From assembly GCA_002432025.1 (NCBI GenBank), contig DJFE01000015.1, positions 4,440 through 68,439 on the forward strand: a DNA stretch of 64,000 bases, read 5' to 3'. Each line of letters begins with the position of its first letter. The first letter of the stretch is position 1. This document shows positions 53,315 to 62,865 of the stretch, in pieces. The position numbers and the translations under genes are program-made. Source of the stretch: Candidatus Avelusimicrobium stercoris (GTDB taxonomy: Bacteria; Elusimicrobiota; Elusimicrobia; Elusimicrobiales; Elusimicrobiaceae). The notes under the pieces are model-generated. The model made no database searches and had not been told where the DNA came from. It saw nothing but the letters and a program-made list of their open reading frames with translations.

Positions 53315-53584
53315 ATGAATAAAAAAGGGATGGGATTAATCGGTTTACTCTTGGCGGTGGTTATCGTAGCCGTGCTGACGGCGGCGGTGCTTAAACAGTA
53401 TGCCCGCCAAACGCAAAAGGTATTAAACACACCCGGTTTGCAAAGCGTACAGCCCGCTAAAAACCAAAAAGGCCAAGCCGCGGCCAATGCGCCTAAATGC
53501 AACGGGCGGCTTGTTGGCAATATTTGCGTGCCGACCGAGGTGCGCAGTTCAAGTTTAGACGCTTTTAATGAAATGAATAAATAA
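53315..53584 (+). CDS. Small pilin-like membrane protein without Glu5
   Basis: 89 residues. The N-terminus, MNKKGMGLIGLLLAVVIVAVLTAAVLKQY, looks like a class III prepilin leader and helix: a basic leader ending in Gly5, then a hydrophobic segment. The Glu at position 5 of the mature protein, which is near-universal in pilins, is Gly here. A short, Cys-containing tail (CNGRLVGNICVPTEVRSSSLD) follows. It could be a minor pseudopilin or a plain membrane-anchored small protein. A TACAAT box lies at 53290-53295. Bounded by a bidirectional terminator. Confidence 0.55.
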   Translation: MNKKGMGLIGLLLAVVIVAVLTAAVLKQYARQTQKVLNTPGLQSVQPAKNQKGQAAANAPKCNGRLVGNICVPTEVRSSSLDAFNEMNK

Positions 53585-53617
53585 AAAAGCCGCCGGTTTA
53601 TAGCCGGCGGCTTTTTT
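53583..53617. terminator. Bidirectional Rho-independent terminator
   Basis: A 14-bp perfect stem (53583-53596 with 53604-53617) includes A and T runs on both sides. It serves the small pilin-like gene and the convergent DMT gene. Confidence 0.85.
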
Positions 53618-53627
53618 ACACTAAAAC

Positions 53628-54530
53628 TTATTTGGCTTCGGGTTCTACTTTCTTTTGGATTAAAATCAAACTGACAAAAATCAAGCACAGCCCGCCGATT
53701 TCCGCCCCCGAGGGCATACGGCCGAAGGCAATCATATCGCTGGCCATTGCCACTACCGGGGTGAAATACGTTACCGAGGCCATACGTGTAGCCCCCCAGC
53801 GTTTAATCAAGGCGACCATTAACAGGAACGCCACGGCGGAGGAAAACACGCCCGCGCTGATAATGGATAAAACCACTTTTGGCGTAAAGGCCGAGGCCGG
53901 GGGAACGGGTTCCACAAAAAAGCATACGATTAACAGCACCACCGCTGCAAAGAGATACTGGTGGAAGGTGTTGGCTTCCATTGTCATTGCGTTGCTGTCC
54001 ACCATAATTTTTTTGGTGAGTACATTACCTAAACTGTACGACCAAGCCATAATCAAAAAGGCGATGCAGCCATAAAGAGCCAAGGGGCTTGCATCCAACT
54101 GCGCGGCGGCAATCATCGGGCGCATAATAACGAGTAATCCCAGCATCCCAATCGTAACGCCGATGGCTCTGCGCCAGGTAAAGCGGTCTTCGCCTTTTAA
54201 CAAAATAGCCCCGGCGATAAAGGACCATATCGGCACCGTACCGTTAAAAATACCGCCAATCGTCGGCGCGACGAAGCGCTGGCCCCAAGAGATAGCCGCA
54301 AACGGCAGTAAAATAAGCAGCAGCCCAATCGTCCACGGGCGCCACAGTTGCTTAATAGGACATTTCAAATTCTTGCGCTGTATGACGTACAGCACGATGA
54401 AAAACAACAACCCCGCCAATACCCGGAAGAAGGTTCCCCAGTAGGGCGGCAATACTTCTACAAAGTTTTTAGTCGCTAAAAAAGCGGTGCCCCAACACAG
54501 GGCCAAACACAACGCCAATACATAACTCAT
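53628..54530 (-). CDS. EamA/DMT-family transporter
   Basis: 300 residues in ten predicted membrane helices as two EamA repeats. The first repeat starts LALCLALCWGTAFLATK, and the second has AWSYSLGNVLTKK and a C-terminal GAEIGGLCLIFVSLILI. Members export or import amino acids, nucleotide sugars or small metabolites. Substrate unknown. It is a single-gene transcript; TCCTCC/AGGAGG-like sequence (54538-54543 region) precedes its start on the minus strand. Confidence 0.8.
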   Translation of the reverse strand: MSYVLALCLALCWGTAFLATKNFVEVLPPYWGTFFRVLAGLLFFIVLYVIQRKNLKCPIKQLWRPWTIGLLLILLPFAAISWGQRFVAPTIGGIFNGTVPIWSFIAGAILLKGEDRFTWRRAIGVTIGMLGLLVIMRPMIAAAQLDASPLALYGCIAFLIMAWSYSLGNVLTKKIMVDSNAMTMEANTFHQYLFAAVVLLIVCFFVEPVPPASAFTPKVVLSIISAGVFSSAVAFLLMVALIKRWGATRMASVTYFTPVVAMASDMIAFGRMPSGAEIGGLCLIFVSLILIQKKVEPEAK

Positions 54531-54624
54531 AAGATACTCCTCCTTTTTTACATTATAGTAAATTCCGGCGCGCCGTCCGCCTTTGTGCGGGAATTCGTAT
54601 AATATATGTATATAGGAAAGTAAG

Positions 54625-55512
54625 ATGAAAAAACTTGGAATAATCGTTTTGTTTGTACTGGTGGTGGCCGGGCTGTGCTTTTGGCTGCCGAAACCTGCGG
54701 ATAAAAAATCCGACGGGAAACTTGCGGTGGTAACGTCCGGCTATGTGGCCTATACGCTCACACGGCAATTGGCGGAGGACTTGGCGGATATTTCTATGCT
54801 GCTGCCCCCTAATGCGGAGCCGCACTCCTTTGAGCCTACGCCCGGTGCGCTGGTGGCGGTGCGTCAGGCAGATGTGTTTGTGTATATTTCGGATACTTTT
54901 GAACCGTGGGCCAAAGACATTGCCGCCGGGGCCGGAAAAAATACCCAAGTGGTAAAGGCCGCCGCCGCTTTGCCCGCAAGTGCGGACCCGCATATTTGGA
55001 TGGATTTTGACAATGTACGCGTAATGGCGCAAACAATAGAAGGCGCACTCGCCGCGCAGTTGCCGGAACAGGCGGAAACCTTGGCGCAAAATTTAGCCAA
55101 GTTTAACGAACAATTAATTGCTTTGGACGAATCTTATAAAAAGGGGTTGTCCGCTTGCCAAGGGCGCGAGGTGGTGCATATCGGGCACTTGGCCTTTGAA
55201 CGGCTTGCTAAAAAATATGGCCTTACTTTAACCGCCTTGGCGGGCACGTCGCACGACGGGGAGCACTCGGTGCGAAGGCTGGCGGGTGTGGTGGATTTGA
55301 TTAAAAAACACCATATTGAAACCATTTTTACCGAGGAAACGCTCTCCCCGCGCTTGGCGCAAACCGTGGCCGGGGAAACGGGCGCGCAGATTTTGCCGCT
55401 CTACACGGTGGAAAGTATATCCAAGCAGGATTTTGATAATCATATTACTTATATTGATTTTATGAAACGCAATTTGGAAAATTTGCAAAGGGGGCTTAAA
55501 TGCCAAGCGTGA
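54625..55512 (+). CDS. znuA: Zinc ABC transporter substrate-binding protein
   Basis: 295 residues with an N-terminal membrane signal without a lipobox. The cluster-A-I metal-binding fold shows NAEPHSFEPTPGALVAV (His), SADPHIWMDFDN (His), HIGHLAFERLAKKYG (His) and FTEETLSPRLAQT. Zn2+ or Mn2+ is the likely ligand; a short histidine-rich loop is not evident. It overlaps znuC by 13 bases and starts a three-gene import operon. Confidence 0.88.
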   Translation: MKKLGIIVLFVLVVAGLCFWLPKPADKKSDGKLAVVTSGYVAYTLTRQLAEDLADISMLLPPNAEPHSFEPTPGALVAVRQADVFVYISDTFEPWAKDIAAGAGKNTQVVKAAAALPASADPHIWMDFDNVRVMAQTIEGALAAQLPEQAETLAQNLAKFNEQLIALDESYKKGLSACQGREVVHIGHLAFERLAKKYGLTLTALAGTSHDGEHSVRRLAGVVDLIKKHHIETIFTEETLSPRLAQTVAGETGAQILPLYTVESISKQDFDNHITYIDFMKRNLENLQRGLKCQA

Positions 55513-56288
55513 TAGAAGCCAAGGATTTACGCTTTGCGTATGTGCGTGTGCCAGTGCTGGACAAGGTGTCCTTTACCATTAACGCGGGGGATTATGTGGG
55601 GCTGATTGGTCCTAACGGCGGGGGGAAAACTACGCTGCTCAAACTTTTGCTCGGGCTTGAAAAGGGCGAGGGCAATATAAAACTCTTCGGTACGCCGATT
55701 AATGCGTTTAAGGATTGGCATAAAATTGGCTATTTGGCGCAAAAAAGCCCCGTGGCGCAGAGCCGTTTTCCGATTTCAGCCGAAGAAGTAGTGCTAATGG
55801 GTCTGTCCAACCACCGCGGCAGCGGTGTGTCCGTCGGCGAATTAAAGGAAGTCTATACCGCTATGCAAAAAACGCACACGCGCGAATATGCCGGGCGGAT
55901 TTTCGGCGATTTGTCTATCGGCCAGCAACAGCGCGTTTTGCTGGCTCGGGCGCTAGTAAGCAACCCGGAACTGCTGATTTTGGACGAGCCGTCCACCGCC
56001 TTGGACGCTTCGTCCCGCGAGAAATTTTTTGATTTGCTGGGCGAATTAAACGGCAAGCACGGTGTAACCATTTTGCTGATTACGCACGATACGGGCGAAG
56101 TGGGCAAATATATTTCCAAATTTATGTATGTGGATAAAACCTTGGTGTTTTACGGTACCAAAGAGGAGTTCTGCCACTCCCGCGCGGTGGCCGAAAAGAT
56201 TGGCCCCTTTGCCCAGCACACCATAGACCACTTGCACAACCACGGGCATTGCCCGCTGGGGTGCGCGTGCGGGGAGGATAAAAAATGA
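55500..56288 (+). CDS. znuC: Zinc ABC transporter ATPase
   Basis: 262 residues. Walker A is GPNGGGKTTLLKLL, the signature is LSIGQQQRVLLARA, Walker B LLILDEPSTALD, and the H-loop His is in LLITHDTGEV. A C-terminal His/Cys-rich tail (HLHNHGHCPLGCAC) is suited to metal sensing. It energises import through the membrane partner encoded next, which overlaps by 4 bases. Confidence 0.92.
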   Translation: MPSVIEAKDLRFAYVRVPVLDKVSFTINAGDYVGLIGPNGGGKTTLLKLLLGLEKGEGNIKLFGTPINAFKDWHKIGYLAQKSPVAQSRFPISAEEVVLMGLSNHRGSGVSVGELKEVYTAMQKTHTREYAGRIFGDLSIGQQQRVLLARALVSNPELLILDEPSTALDASSREKFFDLLGELNGKHGVTILLITHDTGEVGKYISKFMYVDKTLVFYGTKEEFCHSRAVAEKIGPFAQHTIDHLHNHGHCPLGCACGEDKK

Positions 56289-57103
56289 TGAGCGGATTTT
56301 TAACCTATGGGTTTGTTCAGCGCGGCTTGTTGGCGGGCAGTTTGGTGGCGGCGGCTTGCGCGCTTATCGGCGTATTTTTGGTGTTAAAACGCTTGTCTTT
56401 AATCGGCGACGGAATGAGCCACGTTTGCTTGACGGGCGTGGCTGTGGCTCTGCTGACCGCCACAAATCCGGTGTATATGTCGGTGCCGGTGGTGGTGCTG
56501 TCGTCCTTGGGGATTATGAAGATTACCCAAAAATTTAAGATTTACGGCGATGCGGCTATCGGCATTGTCAGCGCGGCGGGGCTGTCCGTCGGTTTGTTGA
56601 TTACGGCCCTTGCGGGCGGGTTTAATACCGATTTATTGGGCTATTTGTTTGGCAGTATTTTAACGGTATCTTGGGATGAAGCCCTTTTATGCGGGCTTTT
56701 GCTGGCTGTTGTGCTGTGCGGACTAAGGTTTTTTTACCGCGATTTGACTTCCGCCTGCTTTGACGAACCCTTCGCCCGCACGCGTGGCGTTCCCGTGCGG
56801 CTTATCAATACGGCCTTGGTGGTGATTACCTCGGTGGCGGTGGTATTGGCCTTTAAGGTGGTGGGCATTTTCCTCATTTCGGCTATGCTGATTATTCCGC
56901 CCGTGTCCGCCTTGCTGATTTCCCATACCTTTAAACAGGTGTTATGGTGTGCGGCCTGCTTTGGCGTTGCGAGCGTGTGGACGGGGGTGTATTTATCCTT
57001 TTTATTTAATATTCCCTCTGGGGCTACGATTATTTTGGTAAACTTGCTGATTTTGGCGGGTTGTTATATTTATGCCAAAACGGGGGTAAGCGATGCCCGC
57101 TAA
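56285..57103 (+). CDS. znuB: Zinc ABC transporter permease
   Basis: 272 residues with about 8 membrane helices; the ABC-3 family pattern is in GDGMSHVCLTGVAVALL and DEPFARTRGVPVR (coupling helix region). It forms the zinc channel with ZnuC. Its end overlaps the nth start by 11 bases, so DNA repair and zinc import are on one transcript. Confidence 0.9.
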   Translation: MMSGFLTYGFVQRGLLAGSLVAAACALIGVFLVLKRLSLIGDGMSHVCLTGVAVALLTATNPVYMSVPVVVLSSLGIMKITQKFKIYGDAAIGIVSAAGLSVGLLITALAGGFNTDLLGYLFGSILTVSWDEALLCGLLLAVVLCGLRFFYRDLTSACFDEPFARTRGVPVRLINTALVVITSVAVVLAFKVVGIFLISAMLIIPPVSALLISHTFKQVLWCAACFGVASVWTGVYLSFLFNIPSGATIILVNLLILAGCYIYAKTGVSDAR

Positions 57104-57740
57104 AAAAACGGACGTGGCGGCGCTGCTGGCGGCCCTTAAAAAGTTGTACCCCGAGCACGTTATCCCGCTTCATCACGGCAACGCGTGGCAGTTGCTTTGC
57201 GCGGTTATTTTGTCGGCCCAATGCACGGATGCACGGGTGAACCAAATCACACCGCATTTGTTTAAAAAATATCCAACCGTACGGGACTTGGCCGCGGCGG
57301 ACTTAAAAGAGGTGGAAGAAATTATCCACTCCGCCGGGTTTTACCACAGCAAGGCCTTGTCTTTAATTGAAAGTTCCAAACGCATTTGCGAAGTTTTTGG
57401 CGGAGAAGTGCCTCAAAATATGGACGATTTGCTTTCCTTGCGCGGAGTGGCGCGCAAAACGGCCAACGTAATGTTAGGCGATTACTTTAAAAAGCCCGCG
57501 GGAATAGTGGTGGATACGCACGTTAAACGCTTGGCTTTCCGCTTGGGGCTTACCAAGCAGACGGACCCCGTAAAGGTGGAAAAAGATTTAACCAAAATTA
57601 TTCCGTATGAATATTGGGGGTGGCTGGCGATTGCGCTTATTCTGCACGGCCGCCAAGTGTGCAACGCCCGCAAACCGCTTTGCTCCCAGTGCGCCTTGGC
57701 GCACTTATGCCCCCAAAAAGGAGTAAAAATTTCCGTATGA
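57093..57740 (+). CDS. nth: Endonuclease III
   Basis: 215 residues. The helix-hairpin-helix with catalytic Lys is SLRGVARKTANVML, the catalytic Asp is in VVDTHVKRLAFRLG, and the iron-sulfur cluster ligands lie in CNARKPLCSQCALAHLC. It is a base-excision-repair glycosylase/AP lyase for oxidised pyrimidines. The start overlaps znuB; the stop overlaps the next glycosyltransferase start (57737-57740). Confidence 0.95.
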   Translation: MPAKKTDVAALLAALKKLYPEHVIPLHHGNAWQLLCAVILSAQCTDARVNQITPHLFKKYPTVRDLAAADLKEVEEIIHSAGFYHSKALSLIESSKRICEVFGGEVPQNMDDLLSLRGVARKTANVMLGDYFKKPAGIVVDTHVKRLAFRLGLTKQTDPVKVEKDLTKIIPYEYWGWLAIALILHGRQVCNARKPLCSQCALAHLCPQKGVKISV

Positions 57741-58807
57741 CGTTTAGAGAGTGGAACAACCGTAAGAATAATTATCTGAGGGAGCAAAAGGGTAAATGGG
57801 CGGCTAAATTATTGGGCTGTGCTCCTCGTTCTGACGCATATCACCCGCAAAAGGTGCATAAAATTTTGCTCTTGCGCAACGATAATAAATTGGGCGATGC
57901 GTTGGTGTCGTCCGTTTTGTTGCGCGGGCTGAAAGTGTTGTTCCCAACGGCTGATATAGATGTAGTGGCGGGTAAAAGCAACGCGCTTATCTTGCGGAAT
58001 AATCCGGCGGTATCTACCCTTTATTTTGCGACGGAACGATTCGTCTCGCTAATGTCGTGCGGGCTAAAATTGCGGGGCAAGCAATACGATTTGTATTTGG
58101 ATTTGGACGAAAAACCGACGCTTGCTTCACTTACCTTTTTAAAATTTTTACAACCGCGCTGGGCCTTTGGCTTTAACCGGAAAAAGTATCCGCTTTATAA
58201 CCTGATGCAACCCTTGGATTTGTCTTCCTGCCATATTACGGCGCGGTATGAGGCGTGTTTGCGCTATTTGGGTTATCAGGGCGGGTTGGATACGTCGTAT
58301 GAAATTCAGGTGCCGGAAACGGCGAAAGCGGCGGCACAACGATTTTTATCTACCTTGCGGGGGGGGGGGCGCCTGATTGTAGTAAATCCGCTGGCGGCCA
58401 GCCGCCACCGCTCTTTTTCAGCGGAGCAGATTTTTGGCTTGGCCGCAGCTTTCCCAAAGGATACTTTTGTTTTACTTGGGCAAGAGCCTAAACTAAGAAA
58501 ATGGTTAAACGGGCGTGCGCTTTTACCCCGTATGCTTGTCTTTACGGCGGGTGTTTTTGAGGCTGCTGCACTGGCCCAACAGGCAAGCGTGCTTCTTACG
58601 CCCGATACCTTTTGGGTGCATTTGGCTTGCGCTCTGCATATTCCAACGGTGGCCGTTTACCGGGGAAAAGAAGAGTTCCCCTATAAAGGCAATATTGCCA
58701 TTTGGCGGCCCTTGGAGGCTTCCGTAAAAATGGTGCTATGCGAGAGTGAACAGCACGAAATGCCCGTGCCGTTGCTTGTACAGGCATTGCAAGAGAAATT
58801 AAAATAA
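57737..58807 (+). CDS. Glycosyltransferase family 9 with an 11-G tract
   Basis: 356 residues from the ATG at 57737, which overlaps the nth stop; a longer frame from 57614 is a shadow of nth. The GT9 first motif is KILLLRNDNKLGDALVSSVLLRGLKVLFP, and the donor-site motif is VLLTPDTFWVHLACALHIPTVAVYRGKEEFP. It resembles ADP-heptose:LPS heptosyltransferases and likely acts on an LPS core. The coding sequence has a run of 11 G (58359-58369) at the LRGGGRLI position; a gain or loss of one base would shift the frame and end translation early. Confidence 0.8.
   Translation: MTFREWNNRKNNYLREQKGKWAAKLLGCAPRSDAYHPQKVHKILLLRNDNKLGDALVSSVLLRGLKVLFPTADIDVVAGKSNALILRNNPAVSTLYFATERFVSLMSCGLKLRGKQYDLYLDLDEKPTLASLTFLKFLQPRWAFGFNRKKYPLYNLMQPLDLSSCHITARYEACLRYLGYQGGLDTSYEIQVPETAKAAAQRFLSTLRGGGRLIVVNPLAASRHRSFSAEQIFGLAAAFPKDTFVLLGQEPKLRKWLNGRALLPRMLVFTAGVFEAAALAQQASVLLTPDTFWVHLACALHIPTVAVYRGKEEFPYKGNIAIWRPLEASVKMVLCESEQHEMPVPLLVQALQEKLK
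58359..58369 (+). repeat. Homopolymeric G tract (11 G) in the GT9 gene
   Basis: An uninterrupted run of 11 G lies between GC and CGCC, at about codon 208-211 of 356. In this copy the gene is in frame (on). Confidence 0.95.
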
Positions 58808-58822
58808 TTTGTCGCCCATAAT

Positions 58823-58855
58823 AAAAAAGCCCCGGGTTTGCGCCCGGGGCCTTTT
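58823..58855. terminator. Bidirectional terminator hairpin
   Basis: An 8-bp stem (58829-58836 with 58843-58850). Six U follow on the minus strand and CTTTTC on the plus strand, so it serves oadB mainly and the GT9 gene too. Confidence 0.8.
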
Positions 58856-58871
58856 CTGTGTGCCTGAAAAC

Positions 58872-60038
58872 TTATTTGCCCAGCAACGCCAGGAGCACGC
58901 CTGCCGCTACCGCACTGCCGATTACGCCAGCCACGTTCGGGCCCATTGCGTGCATCAGCAGGTAGTTGGTTTTATCGTATTCCAAACCGACTTTATTGGA
59001 AACGCGGGCCGCCATCGGCACGGCAGAAACGCCGGCGGAACCGATAAGCGGGTTGATTTTGGTTTTGCTGAAACAGTTCATCAGTTTCGCCAACAATACG
59101 CCCGAAGCCGTGGCTACGGAGAAGGCGATAATACCCAACACCAAAATACCCAAGGTTTCCGTGGTCAGGAATTTATCCGATTGCAGTTTGGAGCCTACGG
59201 ACAAGCCCAGCAAAATGGTAACGATATTGCAAAATTCGTTTTGCAGGGTCTTGGATAAGCGTTCCGCTACGCCGGATTCCTTTACCAAGTTGCCGAAGGT
59301 CAACGCGCCGATAAGCGGAGCGGCCGAGGGCAGCAACAGCGCGCACATCAAAAGAATTACGAGCGGGAACAGGATTTTTTCCCGTTTGGATACCGGGCGC
59401 AACTGTTCCATACGGATCGTGCGTTCTTCCTTGGTGGTGAGCAGTTTCATAATGGGTGGCTGGATAATCGGTACTAACGCCATATACGAATACGCCGCCA
59501 CGGCAATAGCACCCAGCAAATCGGGCGCCAAGCGCGTGGTAAGGTAAATGGACGTCGGGCCGTCCGCCCCGCCGATAATACCGATAGAAGCCGCTTCTTT
59601 AAGGCCAAAGGCGAAGAGTTGGCTATCACCAATGTGGATGTAACTTAACGCCACCGCGCCGATAAGCGTGGCGAAGATACCAAACTGCGCCGCGCCACCC
59701 AAGAGGGCCATTTTCGGGTTAGCAATTAACGGGCCGAAGTCCGTCATTGCGCCTACCGCCATAAAGATAAACAGCGGGAAGAGCCCGGAATTAATACCGA
59801 AGTTGAACACAATACCCAAGAACCCGGCCGGCCCGGCGATGGCTTCGCCGGGGGGCATAGGAATATTGGCCAACAGACCGCCGAAGGCAATCGGGACGAG
59901 CAAAAGCGGTTCAAACTGCTTTTTAATCCCCAGCCACAGCAGGAAGCAGCAGACGGCAATCATCGTCAGTTGCTGCCAGGAGATAGCGTAAATCCCCGTG
60001 GTTTGCCAGATTTGGTTTAATGCTTGCAAGATATCCAT
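58872..60038 (-). CDS. oadB: Oxaloacetate decarboxylase beta subunit (Na+ pump)
   Basis: 388 residues, about 9 membrane segments. The family pattern includes [14 protein letters not shown] (the conserved Asp region for Na+ transport), [19 protein letters not shown] and [14 protein letters not shown] near the C-terminus. It couples decarboxylation to Na+ export together with OadA and OadG. The same family covers methylmalonyl-CoA and glutaconyl-CoA pumps, so the alpha subunit decides the substrate. It ends the operon, 11 bases after oadA. Confidence 0.92.
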   Translation of the reverse strand: MDILQALNQIWQTTGIYAISWQQLTMIAVCCFLLWLGIKKQFEPLLLVPIAFGGLLANIPMPPGEAIAGPAGFLGIVFNFGINSGLFPLFIFMAVGAMTDFGPLIANPKMALLGGAAQFGIFATLIGAVALSYIHIGDSQLFAFGLKEAASIGIIGGADGPTSIYLTTRLAPDLLGAIAVAAYSYMALVPIIQPPIMKLLTTKEERTIRMEQLRPVSKREKILFPLVILLMCALLLPSAAPLIGALTFGNLVKESGVAERLSKTLQNEFCNIVTILLGLSVGSKLQSDKFLTTETLGILVLGIIAFSVATASGVLLAKLMNCFSKTKINPLIGSAGVSAVPMAARVSNKVGLEYDKTNYLLMHAMGPNVAGVIGSAVAAGVLLALLGK

Positions 60039-60049
60039 AGGGTAGCCTC

Positions 60050-61843
60050 TTATTTAATATCGGCCAATTTGTGGCCGGTCTGCACCTGGTCGCCTTGTTT
60101 TACAGCCAAGTGGATGACGCCGGAGGCCGGAGCGGAAACCGGGGTTTCCATCTTCATTGCTTCCAGCACCAAGATTTCTTGGCCTTCGCTCACGCGGTCG
60201 CCGTCTTTTACGGACAAGCGCAATACCGCGCCCGGAAGCGGAGATTTCACTTCCGCGCCAGCGCCGGTGGAAGCGGCTTTTTCGGGAGCCTTGGCGTCCG
60301 AGGCGGCGGTGGATACCGCATAGCGTTTGCCGTTTACTACGGCGTCGTTGCCGTCAAAGACAACTTCATAGGCTTGACCGTTTACGGTTACCTTTACCGC
60401 ACCGTTTTCTTTGGCGGCGGCGGGTTTTACATCTTTGGCCCAGCGGATACCGTTCACTTTGGCTTCGCCCTTCAAATACATAATGCCTTTGTCGGCGCAG
60501 GTGGCTACGATAAAGACGTTTTCTTCCGTAACGGGCAAGCCCGCTTCTCTCAGTTTGGCTTCCGCCACCTTTAACCCTTTCTTGGGGTCCGCGTCGTTGA
60601 TTTCAAGCGGCGTTTTGGTGGTGGGTTGCAAGCCCAACTGTTCGCTGGCTTCCTTTACTACGGCCGGATCGGGTTCTACCGGGGTTTTGCCGAAGTAGCC
60701 CAAAACCATTTTGCCGTAGCCGGGGGTAATCTTCTTCCAGGGGCCGAACATTACATTGCTGTAAGCCTGTTGGAAATAGAACTGGGAAACGGGGGTAACG
60801 GACGTACCGAAACCGCCCAATTTTACGCATTCGCCCATCGCTTTTACCACTTCGGGGAATTTGTCAAAGGTGCCGTTGTCGCGCATCATTTGGGTATTGG
60901 CCGTCAATGCACCACCGGGCAGCGGGGAGAACGGAATAATTGGGTTGACCTTGGTGGCTTCGGGCGGCAAGAAGTATTTGCTCATACAATCTTGGAACAC
61001 ATTTTCGGCCTCGCGGATTTTTTGCGGGTCAATGTCCAAGGTGTAATCGGTGCCGCGCAAGGCGTGCCACATCGTCAAAATATCGGGCTGGCAGGTGCCG
61101 CCGGAGACGGGCTGCATAGAGAGGTCCAACTGGTCCGCACCCGCGTGGATGGCTTCCAAGCAGCAGGCAATGGCGTTGCCCGCCGTTTCGTGCGTGTGGA
61201 ACGCAATTTTGGTGCCTTGGGGCAGGAGTTTGCGGGCCATGGCAATCGTTTTGCCGACGGTCGCCGGGGTGGACGTGCCGGAAGCGTCTTTAAAGCAGAC
61301 GGAGTCAAACGGAACGCCGGAATCCAAAATTTGGCGGAGGATTTTTTCGTAAAATTCTTCGGTGTGGATTTTACCCGTGTGGTCCCAGCCCGGAGCCAAG
61401 GACATCATCGTTACGGTAACTTCGTGTTTAAGGCCCGCGTTGTGGATGCATTTACCGGAATAAATGAGGTTGTTTACATCGTTTAACGCATCAAAGTTGC
61501 GGATAGTGGTGGTTCCGTGTTTTTTGAACAATTTGGCGTGAGCGTTAATCACGTCGGAGGATTGGCTTTCCAAACCTACTACGTTTACGCCGCGGGCGAG
61601 GGTTTGCAGGTTGGCGTCCGGCCCGGCTACTTTGCGGAAGGAGTCCATCATATCAAAGGCGTTTTCGTTGCAATAAAAGAACAACGCCTGAAAGCGCGCC
61701 CCGCCGCCGAATTCCATATGGTTAATGCCGGCGTGCTTGGCGGCTTCCACCGCGGGCAAGAAGTCCTTGGTCAGTACGCGCGCCCCATAGACGGACTGAA
61801 AGCCGTCGCGGAACGCGGTGAGCATAAAGTTTACTTTTTTCAT
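60050..61843 (-). CDS. oadA: Oxaloacetate decarboxylase alpha subunit / pyruvate carboxylase subunit B-like
   Basis: 597 residues. The carboxyltransferase TIM barrel (about 1-330) has [28 protein letters not shown] (carbamylated Lys region) and [11 protein letters not shown] (metal His). The PYC_OADA helical domain follows, then a Pro/Ala linker and a C-terminal biotinyl domain with [10 protein letters not shown]; the biotin Lys is about residue 564. Decarboxylation of oxaloacetate to pyruvate releases energy for Na+ pumping. The neighbours oadB, oadG and birA support this over pyruvate carboxylase. Confidence 0.92.
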   Translation of the reverse strand: MKKVNFMLTAFRDGFQSVYGARVLTKDFLPAVEAAKHAGINHMEFGGGARFQALFFYCNENAFDMMDSFRKVAGPDANLQTLARGVNVVGLESQSSDVINAHAKLFKKHGTTTIRNFDALNDVNNLIYSGKCIHNAGLKHEVTVTMMSLAPGWDHTGKIHTEEFYEKILRQILDSGVPFDSVCFKDASGTSTPATVGKTIAMARKLLPQGTKIAFHTHETAGNAIACCLEAIHAGADQLDLSMQPVSGGTCQPDILTMWHALRGTDYTLDIDPQKIREAENVFQDCMSKYFLPPEATKVNPIIPFSPLPGGALTANTQMMRDNGTFDKFPEVVKAMGECVKLGGFGTSVTPVSQFYFQQAYSNVMFGPWKKITPGYGKMVLGYFGKTPVEPDPAVVKEASEQLGLQPTTKTPLEINDADPKKGLKVAEAKLREAGLPVTEENVFIVATCADKGIMYLKGEAKVNGIRWAKDVKPAAAKENGAVKVTVNGQAYEVVFDGNDAVVNGKRYAVSTAASDAKAPEKAASTGAGAEVKSPLPGAVLRLSVKDGDRVSEGQEILVLEAMKMETPVSAPASGVIHLAVKQGDQVQTGHKLADIK

Positions 61844-61858
61844 AATAAGTCCCCTAAA

Positions 61859-62077
61859 TTATTTAGTTTGAAATCTCTTTGCGGCGGCAATGGCCACAGC
61901 GATTAAAACATTATCGGCCGCAGTGGCTGCGGTTTGCGGAAAATACTTTTCCATTTTTTGCACCAACCAGCCCAGCATTTTAACAATGCCGACCAGCAGG
62001 GTGAGAAACACAAATACAATCAACATACCAATTACGGTAATATTGACGGATTGCATTAACAAACTATCTGCACTCAT
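61859..62077 (-). CDS. oadG: Oxaloacetate decarboxylase gamma subunit
   Basis: 72 residues: one membrane helix (about 12-34, NITVIGMLIVFVFLTLLVGIV) followed by a short cytoplasmic tail (AADNVLIAVAIAAAKRFQTK), the OadG layout. It holds alpha and beta subunits together. It overlaps birA by 4 bases and ends 15 bases before oadA. Confidence 0.8.
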   Translation of the reverse strand: MSADSLLMQSVNITVIGMLIVFVFLTLLVGIVKMLGWLVQKMEKYFPQTAATAADNVLIAVAIAAAKRFQTK

Positions 62078-62778
62078 ACAATAAGGTCTCCTATATATAT
62101 TTCTTCCGGGCCTTGGGCGGTGTTTAAAAGGAGCGTTCCGCGGGGGGACACATCTTTTACCGTTCCGCTGACGGGCGCTGCGCCGTTTTTAACGGATATT
62201 TGTTTACCAATGTACGGAAATCGTTCTTCGTAGGCTTGGCGGATTACGGCAAAGCCTCTTTGCGCTACGTCGGGGTAATCCCGCCAAAAAAGCGTTAATA
62301 CTTTTTGTAAAAAATCTTGTTTGGTAATGTTTATGCCGAGTTCCTTTAAGGAAATGGCGGGCTGGCCGACGTGCGCTAAATTTTCCTGCGCGATGTTTAC
62401 CCCTACGCCGATAACCACCCCCGAAATGCCCGAAGCGGTTACCACGGCTTCACTTAAAATGCCGCAGAGTTTTTTCCCTTCGGCTAGGACGTCGTTGGGC
62501 CATTTGAGCCACGCCTTGGCTCCCAGTTGTTCTGCGGCGGTGCAAACGCATACCGCCATTAGTTGTGTAAAATTAGGTAAAAAATCGGTTTTTTGAGGTT
62601 TTACCAATACGGAGAAATACAGCCCGCCGTCTTGGGAAATCCATTTGCGGTCAAAGCGGCCCCGCCCGGCGGTTTGCCTGTCGGCGCAAACGACGGTTCC
62701 GTCCGCCAGTTGCGGGCAATTATTTTTTAAATAGGTATTGGTGGAATCAATTTCGTCAAAATGGATAATTTGCGCCAT
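62074..62778 (-). CDS. birA: Biotin--[acetyl-CoA-carboxylase] ligase
   Basis: 234 residues from the ATG at 62778; a TTG five codons upstream is possible, but neither has a good ribosome site. It has the catalytic domain only: DSTNTYLKNNC, GRGRFDRKW (biotin-AMP loop), LKWPNDVLAEGKKLCGIL and GVGVNI, then a C-terminal SH3-like part. There is no N-terminal helix-turn-helix, so this is a ligase without repressor function. The stop overlaps oadG, so it is coupled to the biotin-carrying decarboxylase. Confidence 0.9.
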   Translation of the reverse strand: MAQIIHFDEIDSTNTYLKNNCPQLADGTVVCADRQTAGRGRFDRKWISQDGGLYFSVLVKPQKTDFLPNFTQLMAVCVCTAAEQLGAKAWLKWPNDVLAEGKKLCGILSEAVVTASGISGVVIGVGVNIAQENLAHVGQPAISLKELGINITKQDFLQKVLTLFWRDYPDVAQRGFAVIRQAYEERFPYIGKQISVKNGAAPVSGTVKDVSPRGTLLLNTAQGPEEIYIGDLIV

Positions 62779-62865
62779 ACCTAATTGTAACAAATTTACG
62801 AGGGGAAAAGCGGGACGGAAGTTTATAATTTGTAGAGCACCAATCCAAGATAATCTTTTATGAAT

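Noticed and set aside
57614..57736. Upstream extension of the GT9 gene by 41 residues
   Set aside because: The extension lies inside nth in another frame; the ATG at 57737, overlapping the nth stop, is more likely.
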